From Acidobacteriota bacterium (GTDB taxonomy: Bacteria > Acidobacteriota > Terriglobia > Bryobacterales > UBA6623): a stretch of DNA of 38,741 bases. Positions 29,570 to 37,866 of this stretch are shown here, in pieces. Position 1 is the first letter of the stretch. Each line of letters starts with the position of its first letter. A program made the translations under genes and the position numbers. The notes under the pieces were generated by a model. It did no database searches. It saw nothing but the letters and a program-made list of their open reading frames with translations, and was not told the origin of the DNA. The stretch is taken from positions 214,490 through 253,230 of the forward strand of contig WGMB01000002.1 of the NCBI GenBank assembly GCA_016125275.1, given 5' to 3'.

Positions 29570-30781
29570 TTAGACAGAGGCTGGACCGACCGTCCCCCCA
29601 GACGTCACGGTCCAGGCCTTTTGCCCGTTATTGTGATACGCGGAACTCGTCCCCCTGGTGGCAATCAACTCTTCCACGGTGGGCTGGAGGTAGCCTGTGT
29701 CGTCCTGGCACCGGGAGAGCAACGTGGACTCTTGGCCAGTCCACTGCCAGGGAAAACGAAACCGCGTGAAGGCTTTCGGAAAGCGGGGCTCCTGGAGAAG
29801 AGCCTCGCTCCACGTAGAGCCGCCATCCGTCGAAACCTCAACCTTCTCAATCCGACCCCGTCCGGACCAAGCCAATCCCCGCACCTCGTAGAAGCCGGGA
29901 CCGGGCAACGTCTGCCCTCCGGACGGTTCGGTAATCACCGACTTGGCGTCCATGGCGAATGTGAATTGCCAAGCGCTGCCGTCGGGCATCAGCTCGGTGT
30001 ACTTTGACGTCTCGTCCTTGGTCATGAACGGCTGATCGCCCACCAGGATACGGTGGAGCCACTTTACGTTCGCGTTGCCTTCCCAACCCGGCAAGATCAA
30101 CCGCAGCGGATATCCCTGCGACGGACGGATCGCCTCTCCGTTCTGGCCGTAGGCCACCAAAGCGTCGTCGAGAGCCTTTTCCAGCGGCACGCTGCGCGAC
30201 ATGCGGCAGGCGTCGCCGCCTTCGGCCAGCAGCCACTTGGCTTCCGGCTGCAGGCCCACCTCTTCGAGCACTGTTTTGAGCGGAACGCCGGTCCACTCGC
30301 TGCAACTGGCAAGACCATGGCTGGCGTCCACCGTCGGCCCGCGGTTCGGGCCCCATTCGCCGCCGCTGTTGCCCGAGCATTCCACGAAATAGACCCGCGA
30401 AACCGAAGGCAGCCGGCGCAGGTCCGCCACGCTGAACAGCATCGGACGCTCGACGAGCCCGTGGATGACCAGCCGGTGCTTTTCGGGATCAATGTCGGGA
30501 ACGCCGGAGTGGTGCCGCTCGAAGTGCAGCGACGACGGCGTGATGACGCCGTGCGTCGACGCCAAGGGCGTGCGGGAGGAGGAAACCTCCGGGTTCTTGA
30601 CGGTTCGCATCGCGCGCGCGACCGTCTCGAAGCGGGAACGCTCGCCGTAGGCGCTCACGGGCGAGCCCAGCCGGCTCGGCGCCTCGCTGGATGGCGTCCC
30701 CTCGGGCGATTGGCAGGCCCCGAACAGGCCCAGCGTACCGGCAAGGCCGAGAAATCGGCGGCGATTGGCGATGTCAGACAT
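29570..30781 (-). CDS. SoxC-like sulfite dehydrogenase-type molybdoenzyme
   Basis: A 403-residue Tat-exported enzyme of the sulfite oxidase family. It starts MSDIANRRRFLGLAG, a Tat signal with GACQS that could also be a lipoprotein site. The molybdenum-ligating cysteine is present as Cys135 (VYFVECSGNSGG). Further family motifs are GVPLKTVLEEVG, GYPLRLILPGWEGNANVKWL and a C-terminal dimerisation domain (VEVSTDGGSTWSEALL, FRFPWQW). The start is set by the GGAAGGAG Shine-Dalgarno. SoxC oxidises sulfur compounds with a cytochrome SoxD partner; no cytochrome gene lies next to it. The preceding gene (30855-31478) is a secreted protein 73 nt away, so substrate and electron acceptor are open. Confidence 0.92.
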   Translation of the reverse strand: MSDIANRRRFLGLAGTLGLFGACQSPEGTPSSEAPSRLGSPVSAYGERSRFETVARAMRTVKNPEVSSSRTPLASTHGVITPSSLHFERHHSGVPDIDPEKHRLVIHGLVERPMLFSVADLRRLPSVSRVYFVECSGNSGGEWGPNRGPTVDASHGLASCSEWTGVPLKTVLEEVGLQPEAKWLLAEGGDACRMSRSVPLEKALDDALVAYGQNGEAIRPSQGYPLRLILPGWEGNANVKWLHRILVGDQPFMTKDETSKYTELMPDGSAWQFTFAMDAKSVITEPSGGQTLPGPGFYEVRGLAWSGRGRIEKVEVSTDGGSTWSEALLQEPRFPKAFTRFRFPWQWTGQESTLLSRCQDDTGYLQPTVEELIATRGTSSAYHNNGQKAWTVTSGGTVGPASV

Positions 30782-30854
30782 CAGAGCACTCCTTCCGAGA
30801 CGCTCTATCTTACCGCCCGACCCACAGACTCCCAAGCCCGGGATCGCACAGCCG

Positions 30855-31478
30855 CTACTGCGCGAACGGAATCTCGAAGTAGAACAACTCCTGGCCGGTG
30901 GACATATCGCGCAAACCGGAGATGTAGATCGAAGCGCCGGCCAGCGGGTCGCCCTTGTCTCCGACGTCGAAATAGAAGAAGCCGCCTTCGGTGGCGCCGG
31001 GCGGGACGATCGGCGCCGTGAGCTCGTGATTGACGACCTCGGGCTGCGCCAACGGGCCCTTCTTGACCTTCGGCCGGCTCAAGCCCGGCACGTTGGGAAT
31101 GTAGCGCGGCTTGGGCCGTGGTTGGTTGCCCTTGGGATTCCAGGTCTGCAAATCCCTGCCGGGGATCGACTCCAAGCCTTCGTTGCGCCCCTTCACGTAG
31201 CGCACTTGAAGATTCTCGATGTTGATCACGCCCTCGCCCTCATTGGTGATCACCACGAGCACCGGCAGAAAGCCATATTTGTAAGGATCCGCCTTGCCGA
31301 GCGCGGTCTCTCGCTGCGGGTCGTCGTGGTAGGACTTGATCGCCACGGTCACCGAGCCTTGCTTCTGCTTGGCCGGATAGGCGGAGGCTTCCTGCGGGCG
31401 AAATCGCGTCTCGGCCGCCGTGAGGATGGCGATTCCGGCCAACGCCGGGAGAGAATAGCGCGCCAAGCGCATTACCAT
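30855..31478 (-). CDS. Secreted hypothetical protein, 207 residues
   Basis: Not recognised. An N-terminal signal (MVMRLARYSLPALAGIAILTAAE) is followed by a beta-rich soluble domain (GSVTVAIKSYHDD, LPVLVVITNEGEGVINIENLQVRYV) and a C-terminal half with VNHELTAPIVPPGATEGGFF. It looks like a DUF4352/immunoglobulin-like extracytoplasmic protein, but no family is clear. It starts only 15 nt from the opposite-strand WaaA-LpxK start, so both promoters must lie inside the opposing genes. The alternative ATG two codons downstream (31472) is equally possible. Confidence 0.7.
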   Translation of the reverse strand: MVMRLARYSLPALAGIAILTAAETRFRPQEASAYPAKQKQGSVTVAIKSYHDDPQRETALGKADPYKYGFLPVLVVITNEGEGVINIENLQVRYVKGRNEGLESIPGRDLQTWNPKGNQPRPKPRYIPNVPGLSRPKVKKGPLAQPEVVNHELTAPIVPPGATEGGFFYFDVGDKGDPLAGASIYISGLRDMSTGQELFYFEIPFAQ

Positions 31479-31493
31479 CGGAAAAAGGCCGCT

Positions 31494-33899
31494 TTGCTGG
31501 GTCAGCTCTATCATCTGTTGTTGCTCGTGGGCGCGCCCGTCCTGGTCCCCTATTTGATCTGGCGAGCGCTGGCCAGGGGTCATGCTTGGGGACGGCTGGG
31601 CGAGAAGTTCGGTTACTTGCCGCCCTCGATCCGCCAAGCTGAGCCCGGCGCCATTTGGGTTCACGCAGTCTCTGTCGGGGAGGCTTTGTTGTGCGCGCAG
31701 CTCCTGCCGGCCCTGCGGCGGCAGTTCCCCGATCAGAAGATCCTGGTCTCCACCGGCACGCCCACCGGGCAGCAGCAAGCCGTGGAAAGACTGTCGCGCT
31801 GGGCGGACGGCTTCTTCTATGCGCCGCACGACTTCCCTTGGGCGGTCGCGAAGACCTTGCGTGCGATCCGCCCGCGTCTGCTGATCGTCATGGAGACCGA
31901 GATCTGGCCGAACCTGTTCCGCCAGGCAAAGGCCTGCGGCGCGGGCGTATTGCTGGTCAACGGGCGCATCTCGGACCGCTCGGCCCCACGCTACCAACGC
32001 CTGCGCGGCTTCTTCGGACCGGCGCTCGAGGCTTGCGACGAGATCCTGGCGCAGTCGGAGCTCGACGCCGAACGGGTCCGCGCCGCCGGAGCGCCGGCCG
32101 ACTCGGTGTCGGTCGGCGGCAATCTCAAGTACGACTTCGACGCCAAGGACGCCCAGACGCCGGCAGCGGTGCGGGACCTGCTGGCGGCATTGGCCCCGGA
32201 CGCCGTGATCCTGGCCGGCAGCACGCGCGAGGACGAGGAGGCGCCGGTCGCCCGCGCGTTCCTCGAAGTCGTCGCTCGCCATCCGCGATCTCTGCTCGTG
32301 GTGGCGCCGCGGCATCCGCAACGCTTCGACGAGGCGGCCGAGGCCCTGGCCGGAGCCGGCCTCGCTGTCGTACGGCGCTCGAGCTTGCCCCTGAGCGAGA
32401 TCCCAGCACTGCCGGCGGCCTTGCTGGTGGACAGCTTGGGAGAGCTCGCCTCGCTCTACCCGTTGGCGGACGCCGTCTTCGTCGGCGGCTCCCTGAACGG
32501 CTGGGGCGGCCACAACGCCTTGGAGCCGGCCTTGGCGGGCAAGCCCGTCGTCGTCGGCCCCACGATGCAGAACTTTCGCGAGATCACAGAACGCCTGCTG
32601 ACGGCTGGGGGGCTAGCGCAGATCGAGAAGCCTGACCAGCTCGGGCCTTTGTGGCTGGAGTGGCTGGCGGACCCGGCCGCCGCAGCCGCCCTGGGGGCCC
32701 GGGGTCGCGCGGTGGCCGAAGCCGCCCGCGGGGCGGCCGAGCGGGCCGCCGCAGCCGCTCGCGAAGCCTGGTCGGCGGCGGCCCCGACGACTCCGCCCAG
32801 CATATGGCGGCGGCTGGCGCTGGGACCGCCGGCCGCGCTGTGGAGCCTGGGCGCGAGGGCGCATCGCGGTCTGTATGCGAGCGGGCTGCTCGGCCGCAGC
32901 CGGTTGCCCCGCTTCACGCTGGCCGTGGGCAACCTCACAGCCGGCGGCGTCGGCAAGACGCCCACGGTGCTGCGGCTCGCCGAGCAGCTCGCGCTGCGCG
33001 GCCTCGAGCCGGCGATCCTCACTCGCGGCTACCGGCGCCGCTCGCAGGAGCCCGTCGTCGTCTCCCTGCCCCACCGGCCGCAAGACGCCGCCGCGATGGG
33101 CGACGAGGCCTGGCTGCTGCAGGAGCGGCTCGAGCAGGTCGGCCTCCCAGCGCCGATCGGGGTGTCCGGGGACCGCTGGAGGGCCGGCCTCCGCCTGCTC
33201 GAAGAGGTCCGGGTCGATCTGTTTCTGCTCGACGACGGCTTGCAGCACCACCGCCTCGAACGAGACTTCGACCTAGTGCTGCTCGACGTGGCGCGGCCCG
33301 TCTTCAGAGAGGCTTCCCTGCCCCTGGGCCGCCGCCGCGAGCCCTTCTCGGCGCTATCGCGCGCGCAAGCCTTTCTGCTCACCCGCACGGCGCCGGGCTG
33401 CCGTTACGACGACGTGCGCCGGAGGCTGGCGAGGCTCAACCCGAAGGCGCCGGTCTACTTGGCCCGCATGGTCCCGGTGGAGACCCGTCCGGCCGATCGT
33501 TTGCCGCGCCGCGCTCTGCGGCTCGAAGAGCTGGCCGGACGGGCCGTCTTCGCCTTCTGTGGCCTGGGCGCTCCGGAAGCCTTCTGGCGTACGCTGAAGG
33601 AGTTGGGCTGCAACGTCGTCGGTCGTCGAGCCTTCCCGGACCATCACCGCTACTCGCTGGACGACTGGTGGCGCATTGCCGCCGACGCGCGCGACTGCCA
33701 AGCCGAGATCGTCTTGACCAGCGAGAAGGATCTGGTGAACCTGGAGCCCGAGGTTCCCCCCGAAATGCGCACCGGCGCGCCGCCGCTGTATGCTTTGATC
33801 GCCGAACAGCGCATCGACGACGAACAGGCCCTGCTGGACCGGATCGAGGAGGCTGTCCAGGCCAGGCGGGCCCTCGATTCGAGGCGGACCGGGCCATGA
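31494..33899 (+). CDS. Fused Kdo transferase (WaaA) and tetraacyldisaccharide 4'-kinase (LpxK)
   Basis: One uninterrupted 801-codon frame carries two lipid A enzymes. Residues 1-420 are WaaA/KdtA: an N-terminal membrane anchor (LYHLLLLVGAPVLVPYLIW), catalytic Glu63 (VHAVSVGEALL), METEIWPNLFRQAK and GGSLNGWGGHNALEPAL. Residues about 430-801 are LpxK: a membrane-associated start (SIWRRLALGPP), Walker A G484-T489 (GNLTAGGVGKTPT), ILTRGYRRRS, DDGLQHHRLERD and SEKDLVNLEP. The junction is Ala/Arg-rich and in frame. LpxK normally acts just before WaaA, so consecutive steps are joined although the domain order is reversed. The start is the TTG at 31494 with AAAGG at 31484-31488; upstream reading is antisense to the 30855-31478 gene. 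The stop overlaps waaF (ATGA). Confidence 0.9.
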   Translation: MLGQLYHLLLLVGAPVLVPYLIWRALARGHAWGRLGEKFGYLPPSIRQAEPGAIWVHAVSVGEALLCAQLLPALRRQFPDQKILVSTGTPTGQQQAVERLSRWADGFFYAPHDFPWAVAKTLRAIRPRLLIVMETEIWPNLFRQAKACGAGVLLVNGRISDRSAPRYQRLRGFFGPALEACDEILAQSELDAERVRAAGAPADSVSVGGNLKYDFDAKDAQTPAAVRDLLAALAPDAVILAGSTREDEEAPVARAFLEVVARHPRSLLVVAPRHPQRFDEAAEALAGAGLAVVRRSSLPLSEIPALPAALLVDSLGELASLYPLADAVFVGGSLNGWGGHNALEPALAGKPVVVGPTMQNFREITERLLTAGGLAQIEKPDQLGPLWLEWLADPAAAAALGARGRAVAEAARGAAERAAAAAREAWSAAAPTTPPSIWRRLALGPPAALWSLGARAHRGLYASGLLGRSRLPRFTLAVGNLTAGGVGKTPTVLRLAEQLALRGLEPAILTRGYRRRSQEPVVVSLPHRPQDAAAMGDEAWLLQERLEQVGLPAPIGVSGDRWRAGLRLLEEVRVDLFLLDDGLQHHRLERDFDLVLLDVARPVFREASLPLGRRREPFSALSRAQAFLLTRTAPGCRYDDVRRRLARLNPKAPVYLARMVPVETRPADRLPRRALRLEELAGRAVFAFCGLGAPEAFWRTLKELGCNVVGRRAFPDHHRYSLDDWWRIAADARDCQAEIVLTSEKDLVNLEPEVPPEMRTGAPPLYALIAEQRIDDEQALLDRIEEAVQARRALDSRRTGP

Positions 33900-34954
33900 A
33901 GATCCTGCTGCGGGCCACCAACTGGCTGGGCGACGCCGTGATGTCGCTGCCAGCCTTGCGCGCCGTGCGGGAGGTCTATCCCGCCGCCGAGATCAGCGTG
34001 CTGGCTCGGCCTTGGGTCGCCGACCTGTACGCCCGGGAGAGCTTTGCCGACCGCATCCTGCCCTACGACCGGCAGGGCTCGCACCGCGGCTTTGGCGGGC
34101 GCTGGAGGCTCGCCAATCAGCTCCGCGCAGAGCGCTTCGACCTGGCCATTCTGTTCCAGAACGCCTTTGACGCCGCCCTGCTCGCGTGGCTCTCGCGGGC
34201 TTCCGAGCGCATCGGCTACGCCCGCGATGGCCGCAGCGCCCTGTTGACCCAGCCCATCGAGGTCCCCGCATCGGGCCAGATTCCGGCGCACGAGCGGTAT
34301 TACTACCTCGAGTTGCTGCACCGCGCCGGGCTGATCCCGTCGCTGCCCGACTGCCCTGACATCCGCCTGGACGGTCTGGAAGATGCGGCTCGAGCCGGGC
34401 GCGCCGGCTGGCGACAGCGGGGCCTGCCCGAAGGTCCTTGGATCGGCGTCAGCCCCGGCGCGGCCTACGGCGGGGCCAAGCGTTGGCTGCCGGAGCGCTT
34501 CGCTGCCGCGGCCTCGACCCTGGCCGACGAGTTGGGCGCCTCGGTCGCTCTGTTCGGGGCGGGCGGCGAGGCGGAGCTGTGCGAGACGATCGCCGCCGGC
34601 ATCGGTCCGCGCGCCTTCGTTCTGGCCGGCAAGACGTCGCTGCGCGAATACATCGAGCTGGCCTCCACTTGTTCGCTCTACCTGACCAACGATTCCGGCC
34701 CGATGCACGTGGCTTGCGCGCTGGGTGTACCGACGGTGGCGATCTTCGGCGCGACCAACCATGTGACCACGGGCCCCTCGGCCTCGTGGGCGCGCGTGGT
34801 GCGCGAACCGGTGGAGTGCAGCCCCTGCCTGCTGCGCGAGTGCCCCTTGCCGGAGCATCTGTGCATGCTGGGCGTGAGCGCGGAACGTGTGGTGGCCGCC
34901 GCCCATGAGCTGCTCGCCGGAGCCGCGGGGCCGAACACGCATGGACCCCGCTGA
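33896..34954 (+). CDS. waaF: Lipopolysaccharide heptosyltransferase II
   Basis: A 352-residue GT9 enzyme that adds L-glycero-D-manno-heptose to the inner core. Motifs: MKILLRATNWLGDAVMSLPA at the N-terminus, SPGAAYGGAKRW and NDSGPMHVACALGVP plus GATNHVTTGP at the C-terminus, in the order and spacing of WaaF. Its ATG overlaps the stop of the WaaA-LpxK gene by 4 nt, so lipid A phosphorylation, Kdo transfer and heptose transfer are made from one mRNA. ADP-heptose synthesis genes are not in the window. Confidence 0.94.
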   Translation: MKILLRATNWLGDAVMSLPALRAVREVYPAAEISVLARPWVADLYARESFADRILPYDRQGSHRGFGGRWRLANQLRAERFDLAILFQNAFDAALLAWLSRASERIGYARDGRSALLTQPIEVPASGQIPAHERYYYLELLHRAGLIPSLPDCPDIRLDGLEDAARAGRAGWRQRGLPEGPWIGVSPGAAYGGAKRWLPERFAAAASTLADELGASVALFGAGGEAELCETIAAGIGPRAFVLAGKTSLREYIELASTCSLYLTNDSGPMHVACALGVPTVAIFGATNHVTTGPSASWARVVREPVECSPCLLRECPLPEHLCMLGVSAERVVAAAHELLAGAAGPNTHGPR

Positions 34955-34973
34955 TCCGGGAGCCCGACAGGGG

Positions 34974-34979
34974 TAATCT
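34974..34979 (+). promoter_or_regulatory. -10 box candidate before the beta-propeller protein gene
   Basis: TAATCT at 34974-34979 ends 7 nt before the ATG at 34987; the following CTATAG could serve instead. There is no Shine-Dalgarno and no clear -35, again suggesting a leaderless mRNA, or dependence on read-through from waaF 32 nt upstream. Confidence 0.3.
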
Positions 34980-34986
34980 ATAGGCC

Positions 34987-36318
34987 ATGCCGGCCCTCTC
35001 GGACTCCATCGGATCGAACCTCGAGCTCTTCGTCGACAAGCACCGCATCGCCAAGCTCGACGGCGTTGAGCTGCGCCTGCACGCGCCGCGCGACGGCGGT
35101 GTGGCGCTCGAGTTCGATCGGCCCTGGGAAGGCGTCTACGCGGCCTACGTAACGGTGATGAAGGACGCCGACCGCTACCGCATGTACTACCGGGGCTGGG
35201 GCGGGCCGGACAAGCCCGAGCTGGTCTGCCTGGCCGAGAGCGACGACGCCTTGACGTGGCGCCGCCCCTCGCTGGGCCTGTTCGACTGGGAAGGCTCCAA
35301 GGCGAACAACATCGTTCGCGACGGCATCGGCCGGCACAACTTCACGCCTTTCGTGGACGCCAAGCCCGGCGTCCCGGCCACCGAGCGCTACAAGGCCGTC
35401 GGACGTGGCATCGACCCCAATAAGACGCTGTTCGCCTTCGCCTCGCCCGACGGCTTGCACTGGGAGCTGCTCTCCGACAAGCCCGTCTTCACCCAAGGAG
35501 CGTTCGACTCGCAGAATCTGGCTTTCTGGGACGAGACGGTCGGTCGCTACCGGCTCTACTTCCGCACCTTTCGCGACCGGGTCCGCGAGATCAGCGTGAC
35601 CGCCTCCGACGACCTGCTGCATTGGGACGAGCCGCAGCCAATCGCCCTCGACCCGCCGACGCCCGAAAACTTCTACACCAACGCCATCACGCCGTACTTC
35701 CGCAACCCACAGTACCGTTTCGGCTTCCCCAAGCGGTACATCCCCAAGCGCCGCAAGCTGGAAGGCCACGAGGCCGAGGGCATCTCCGAGGCGGTGTTTC
35801 TATCGAGCCGCGACGGCCTGCGTTTCGACCGGGTCTTCATGGAGGCCTGGATTCGGCCCGGCCTCGACCAAGAGAACTGGGGCGACCGCAGCCTGATGAC
35901 CGCCTGGGGCCTGCATCAGACCGGCCCCGAGGAGATGTCCGTCTGGTACAGCGAACACTACCGCTTCCCCAGCGCGCGGCTGCGGCGCGGCGTGTTGCGG
36001 CTCGACGGGCTGGCCTCGGCCCACGCAGGCTACGGCGGCGGGGAGGTGTGGACCAAGCCGGTGCGATTCACCGGCAAGCGGCTGGAGCTCAACTACTCCA
36101 CCGGCGCCGGCGGCTCGGTGCGGGTGGAGCTACGCAACCGCTTCGGCAAGCCGCTGCCGGGGCTCACCCTAGACGAGGCGCCGGAGCTCTACGGCGACAA
36201 GATCGCCGAGACCTACGCCTGGAAGCAAGGGACCGACGTCTCTTCGGCCGAAGGCGAGCCGGTCCAGCTCCGCTTCGTGCTCAAGGACGCTGACCTGTAC
36301 TCGTACCGCTTCGTCTAG
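34987..36318 (+). CDS. Beta-propeller glycosidase-like protein (GH32/GH43 superfamily type)
   Basis: A 443-residue protein with repeated WD/aromatic blades that match the five-bladed propeller of GH32/43/68-like proteins (YVTVMKDADRYRMYYRGWGG, SPDGLHWELLSDKPVF, DETVGRYRLYFRTFRD, TASDDLLHWDEPQPI), followed by a beta-sandwich C-terminus (RFTGKRLELNYSTG, VRVELRNRFGKPLPG). No export signal is obvious, so it may be cytosolic or use a non-classical route. The family is frequent and uncharacterised in Acidobacteria and Planctomycetes; the glycan substrate cannot be assigned. It converges on the amidohydrolase with 10 nt between stops. Confidence 0.78.
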   Translation: MPALSDSIGSNLELFVDKHRIAKLDGVELRLHAPRDGGVALEFDRPWEGVYAAYVTVMKDADRYRMYYRGWGGPDKPELVCLAESDDALTWRRPSLGLFDWEGSKANNIVRDGIGRHNFTPFVDAKPGVPATERYKAVGRGIDPNKTLFAFASPDGLHWELLSDKPVFTQGAFDSQNLAFWDETVGRYRLYFRTFRDRVREISVTASDDLLHWDEPQPIALDPPTPENFYTNAITPYFRNPQYRFGFPKRYIPKRRKLEGHEAEGISEAVFLSSRDGLRFDRVFMEAWIRPGLDQENWGDRSLMTAWGLHQTGPEEMSVWYSEHYRFPSARLRRGVLRLDGLASAHAGYGGGEVWTKPVRFTGKRLELNYSTGAGGSVRVELRNRFGKPLPGLTLDEAPELYGDKIAETYAWKQGTDVSSAEGEPVQLRFVLKDADLYSYRFV

Positions 36319-36328
36319 CGGCCGCGGA

Positions 36329-37534
36329 TCACACCGGAGCGATCAGCCGCTTGCCGCGGCAGATCGTCAGCCGGCTGCGCAGCGCCTGTTGCACGGTGAC
36401 GGCGTTGCGCTGCGAGTCGATCAGGTTGACTTCCGCGTCGGCCAGCTCGAGCAGCGCGATGTCGGCCGGACCGCCGACTTCCAGCGACCCCATCTGCGGC
36501 AGCCGGTCGACGATCTTGGCCGGGTTGGCCGTGGCGCGAACCAGCACATCCTCCAGGCTCATGCCGAGGCTGAGCATCTTGGTCAGCGTGGTCGGCATGT
36601 CGAACACGGGGCCGTCGACATTGGCCTCGTAGACGTCGGTGGAGATGGTGTCGGGCAGAAACCCCTGGTCGAGCGCCTTGCGGGCCACCTCGAAGTTGAA
36701 GCTGCCCGAACCGTGGCCCACGTCGAACAGCACCCCGCGCCGACGGGCGGCGAGGACGCTCGGCTTGATGCGACCGTCGCCATCGAGGATGCCCAGGGTG
36801 TGGGCGTTGTAGCAGTGCGTCACCACGTCGCCGGGCCGCATCAGCTCCATCACCTCGTCGGTCGTCGGCGGAGCGAAGCTGATATGGGCCATCAGGGGCA
36901 GCCTGTACTGGTCGCACAGCTCGCGGGCGATCTGCAGGAAGGCCAAGCTGTGCGGGCCGTTCATGTTCGAGCCGACTTGCAACTTCACGCCGAGTACGAT
37001 GTCTCGGTTGGCGACGGCGGCTTCGCCGGTGGGCTTCAGCACGCTGCGGCAGTACTTGACCGGGTCCTGCGAGGGGTCGCGGTTGCTGGGGTACAGGTAG
37101 ACGAAGCCGTAGATGCGGGCCTGGGCGGGCCGCGCGATGAACTTCCGGAACCCCTCCATCTCGGTGTAGGCGAACGTGCCGGCGTCCACCCAGGTGGTCA
37201 CGCCGGAACGAGCGGCGAGCGAGTCCGCCTCGATGCCGAGCTTCAGCCCATAGTGGATGTGGGTGTGCAGATCGACTAGGCCGGGCGTCACCAGCAGCCC
37301 CTTGGCCGGAATGACCTCCACGGCGCGCTCGCTCGGGATGCTCGGCTCGATGGCGGCGATCCGCCCGTCGAGCACGGCGACGTCGGCGGCCTGCCGAAAT
37401 CCTCGCCCGGGGTCCAAGACCTCTCCGCCCTGGACCATCAGGTCGTAGCGGCGATTGCGTTGGGCCGCAGCCGGGCTCCACAGGCCGGCGCCGGAAGCCG
37501 CCGCCAACGTCCGAACAAGCTCGCGTCGCGTCAT
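36329..37534 (-). CDS. Exported amidohydrolase/deacetylase-family metalloenzyme
   Basis: A 401-residue amidohydrolase-superfamily enzyme with an N-terminal Tat-like signal (MTRRELVRTLAAASGAGLW). Metal ligands of the dihydroorotase-like class are visible: His90-x-His92 (LVDLHTHIHYG), a lysine that may be carboxylated (VLGVKLQVG), a histidine in LMAHISF, His in THCYNAHT and an aspartate in ISTDVYEANV. The terminal composite domain (GGPADIALLE, NAVTVQQALRSRLTI) is typical. Relatives act on N-acyl amino acids or cyclic amides; the substrate is not known. It has no Shine-Dalgarno of note and appears monocistronic. Confidence 0.9.
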   Translation of the reverse strand: MTRRELVRTLAAASGAGLWSPAAAQRNRRYDLMVQGGEVLDPGRGFRQAADVAVLDGRIAAIEPSIPSERAVEVIPAKGLLVTPGLVDLHTHIHYGLKLGIEADSLAARSGVTTWVDAGTFAYTEMEGFRKFIARPAQARIYGFVYLYPSNRDPSQDPVKYCRSVLKPTGEAAVANRDIVLGVKLQVGSNMNGPHSLAFLQIARELCDQYRLPLMAHISFAPPTTDEVMELMRPGDVVTHCYNAHTLGILDGDGRIKPSVLAARRRGVLFDVGHGSGSFNFEVARKALDQGFLPDTISTDVYEANVDGPVFDMPTTLTKMLSLGMSLEDVLVRATANPAKIVDRLPQMGSLEVGGPADIALLELADAEVNLIDSQRNAVTVQQALRSRLTICRGKRLIAPV

Positions 37535-37713
37535 CGTGCAGTTCTCCCCGCCTTGGCCGCCACCGTCGGGCGGCGCAAGGCGATGCCCGAGATTCTACCG
37601 CCGACCGCCGGGTTGGCGGAACGTCCACGCGCCCGCGACGCTGTTGCGGCGGCGTTTCGGCGACTTCGAGACCACAACCCGTGCGGAGGTATTTGCCCGG
37701 GCCGGAGGCCTCT

Positions 37714-37726
37714 ATTGTGTGACAAT
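37714..37726. promoter_or_regulatory. Operator-like palindrome
   Basis: ATTGT (37714-37718), GTG, ACAAT (37722-37726) is a perfect inverted repeat ending 11 bp before the -35 box at 37738, a usual place for an activator site. Confidence 0.35.
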
Positions 37727-37737
37727 TCCGCTACCGG

Positions 37738-37767
37738 CTGACTTTCTTCGATTCCCCGTTGTATAGT
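37738..37767 (+). promoter_or_regulatory. Promoter of the DUF3857 protein gene
   Basis: CTGACT (37738-37743, four of six) and TATAGT (37762-37767, five of six) with an 18-nt spacer; predicted start near 37774, leader about 93 nt. Confidence 0.5.
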
Positions 37768-37866
37768 TGAAACACCCCCCCGCGGGATCATTCGATCCCA
37801 TTTCCGTCCATGGCCGAGACTTTCCCGGACTGACGGAACGTCCGTGCTGTTATTTGGAGGAAAGGA

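Larger units (their letters stand above)
37535..37866. other. 332-bp intergenic region between divergent genes
   Basis: No gene seen. It holds, for the rightward gene, a palindrome (37714-37726), a promoter (37738-37767), a leader hairpin GGGATC/GATCCC with a 4-nt loop (37784-37799), a smaller one ACGGA/TCCGT near 37835, and a long Shine-Dalgarno. No clear promoter for the leftward amidohydrolase was found. Confidence 0.55.

Noticed and set aside
30765-31493. N-terminal 243-codon extension of the WaaA-LpxK frame
   Set aside because: It is antisense to the secreted protein at 30855-31478; the WaaA family begins with the membrane anchor right after 31494.
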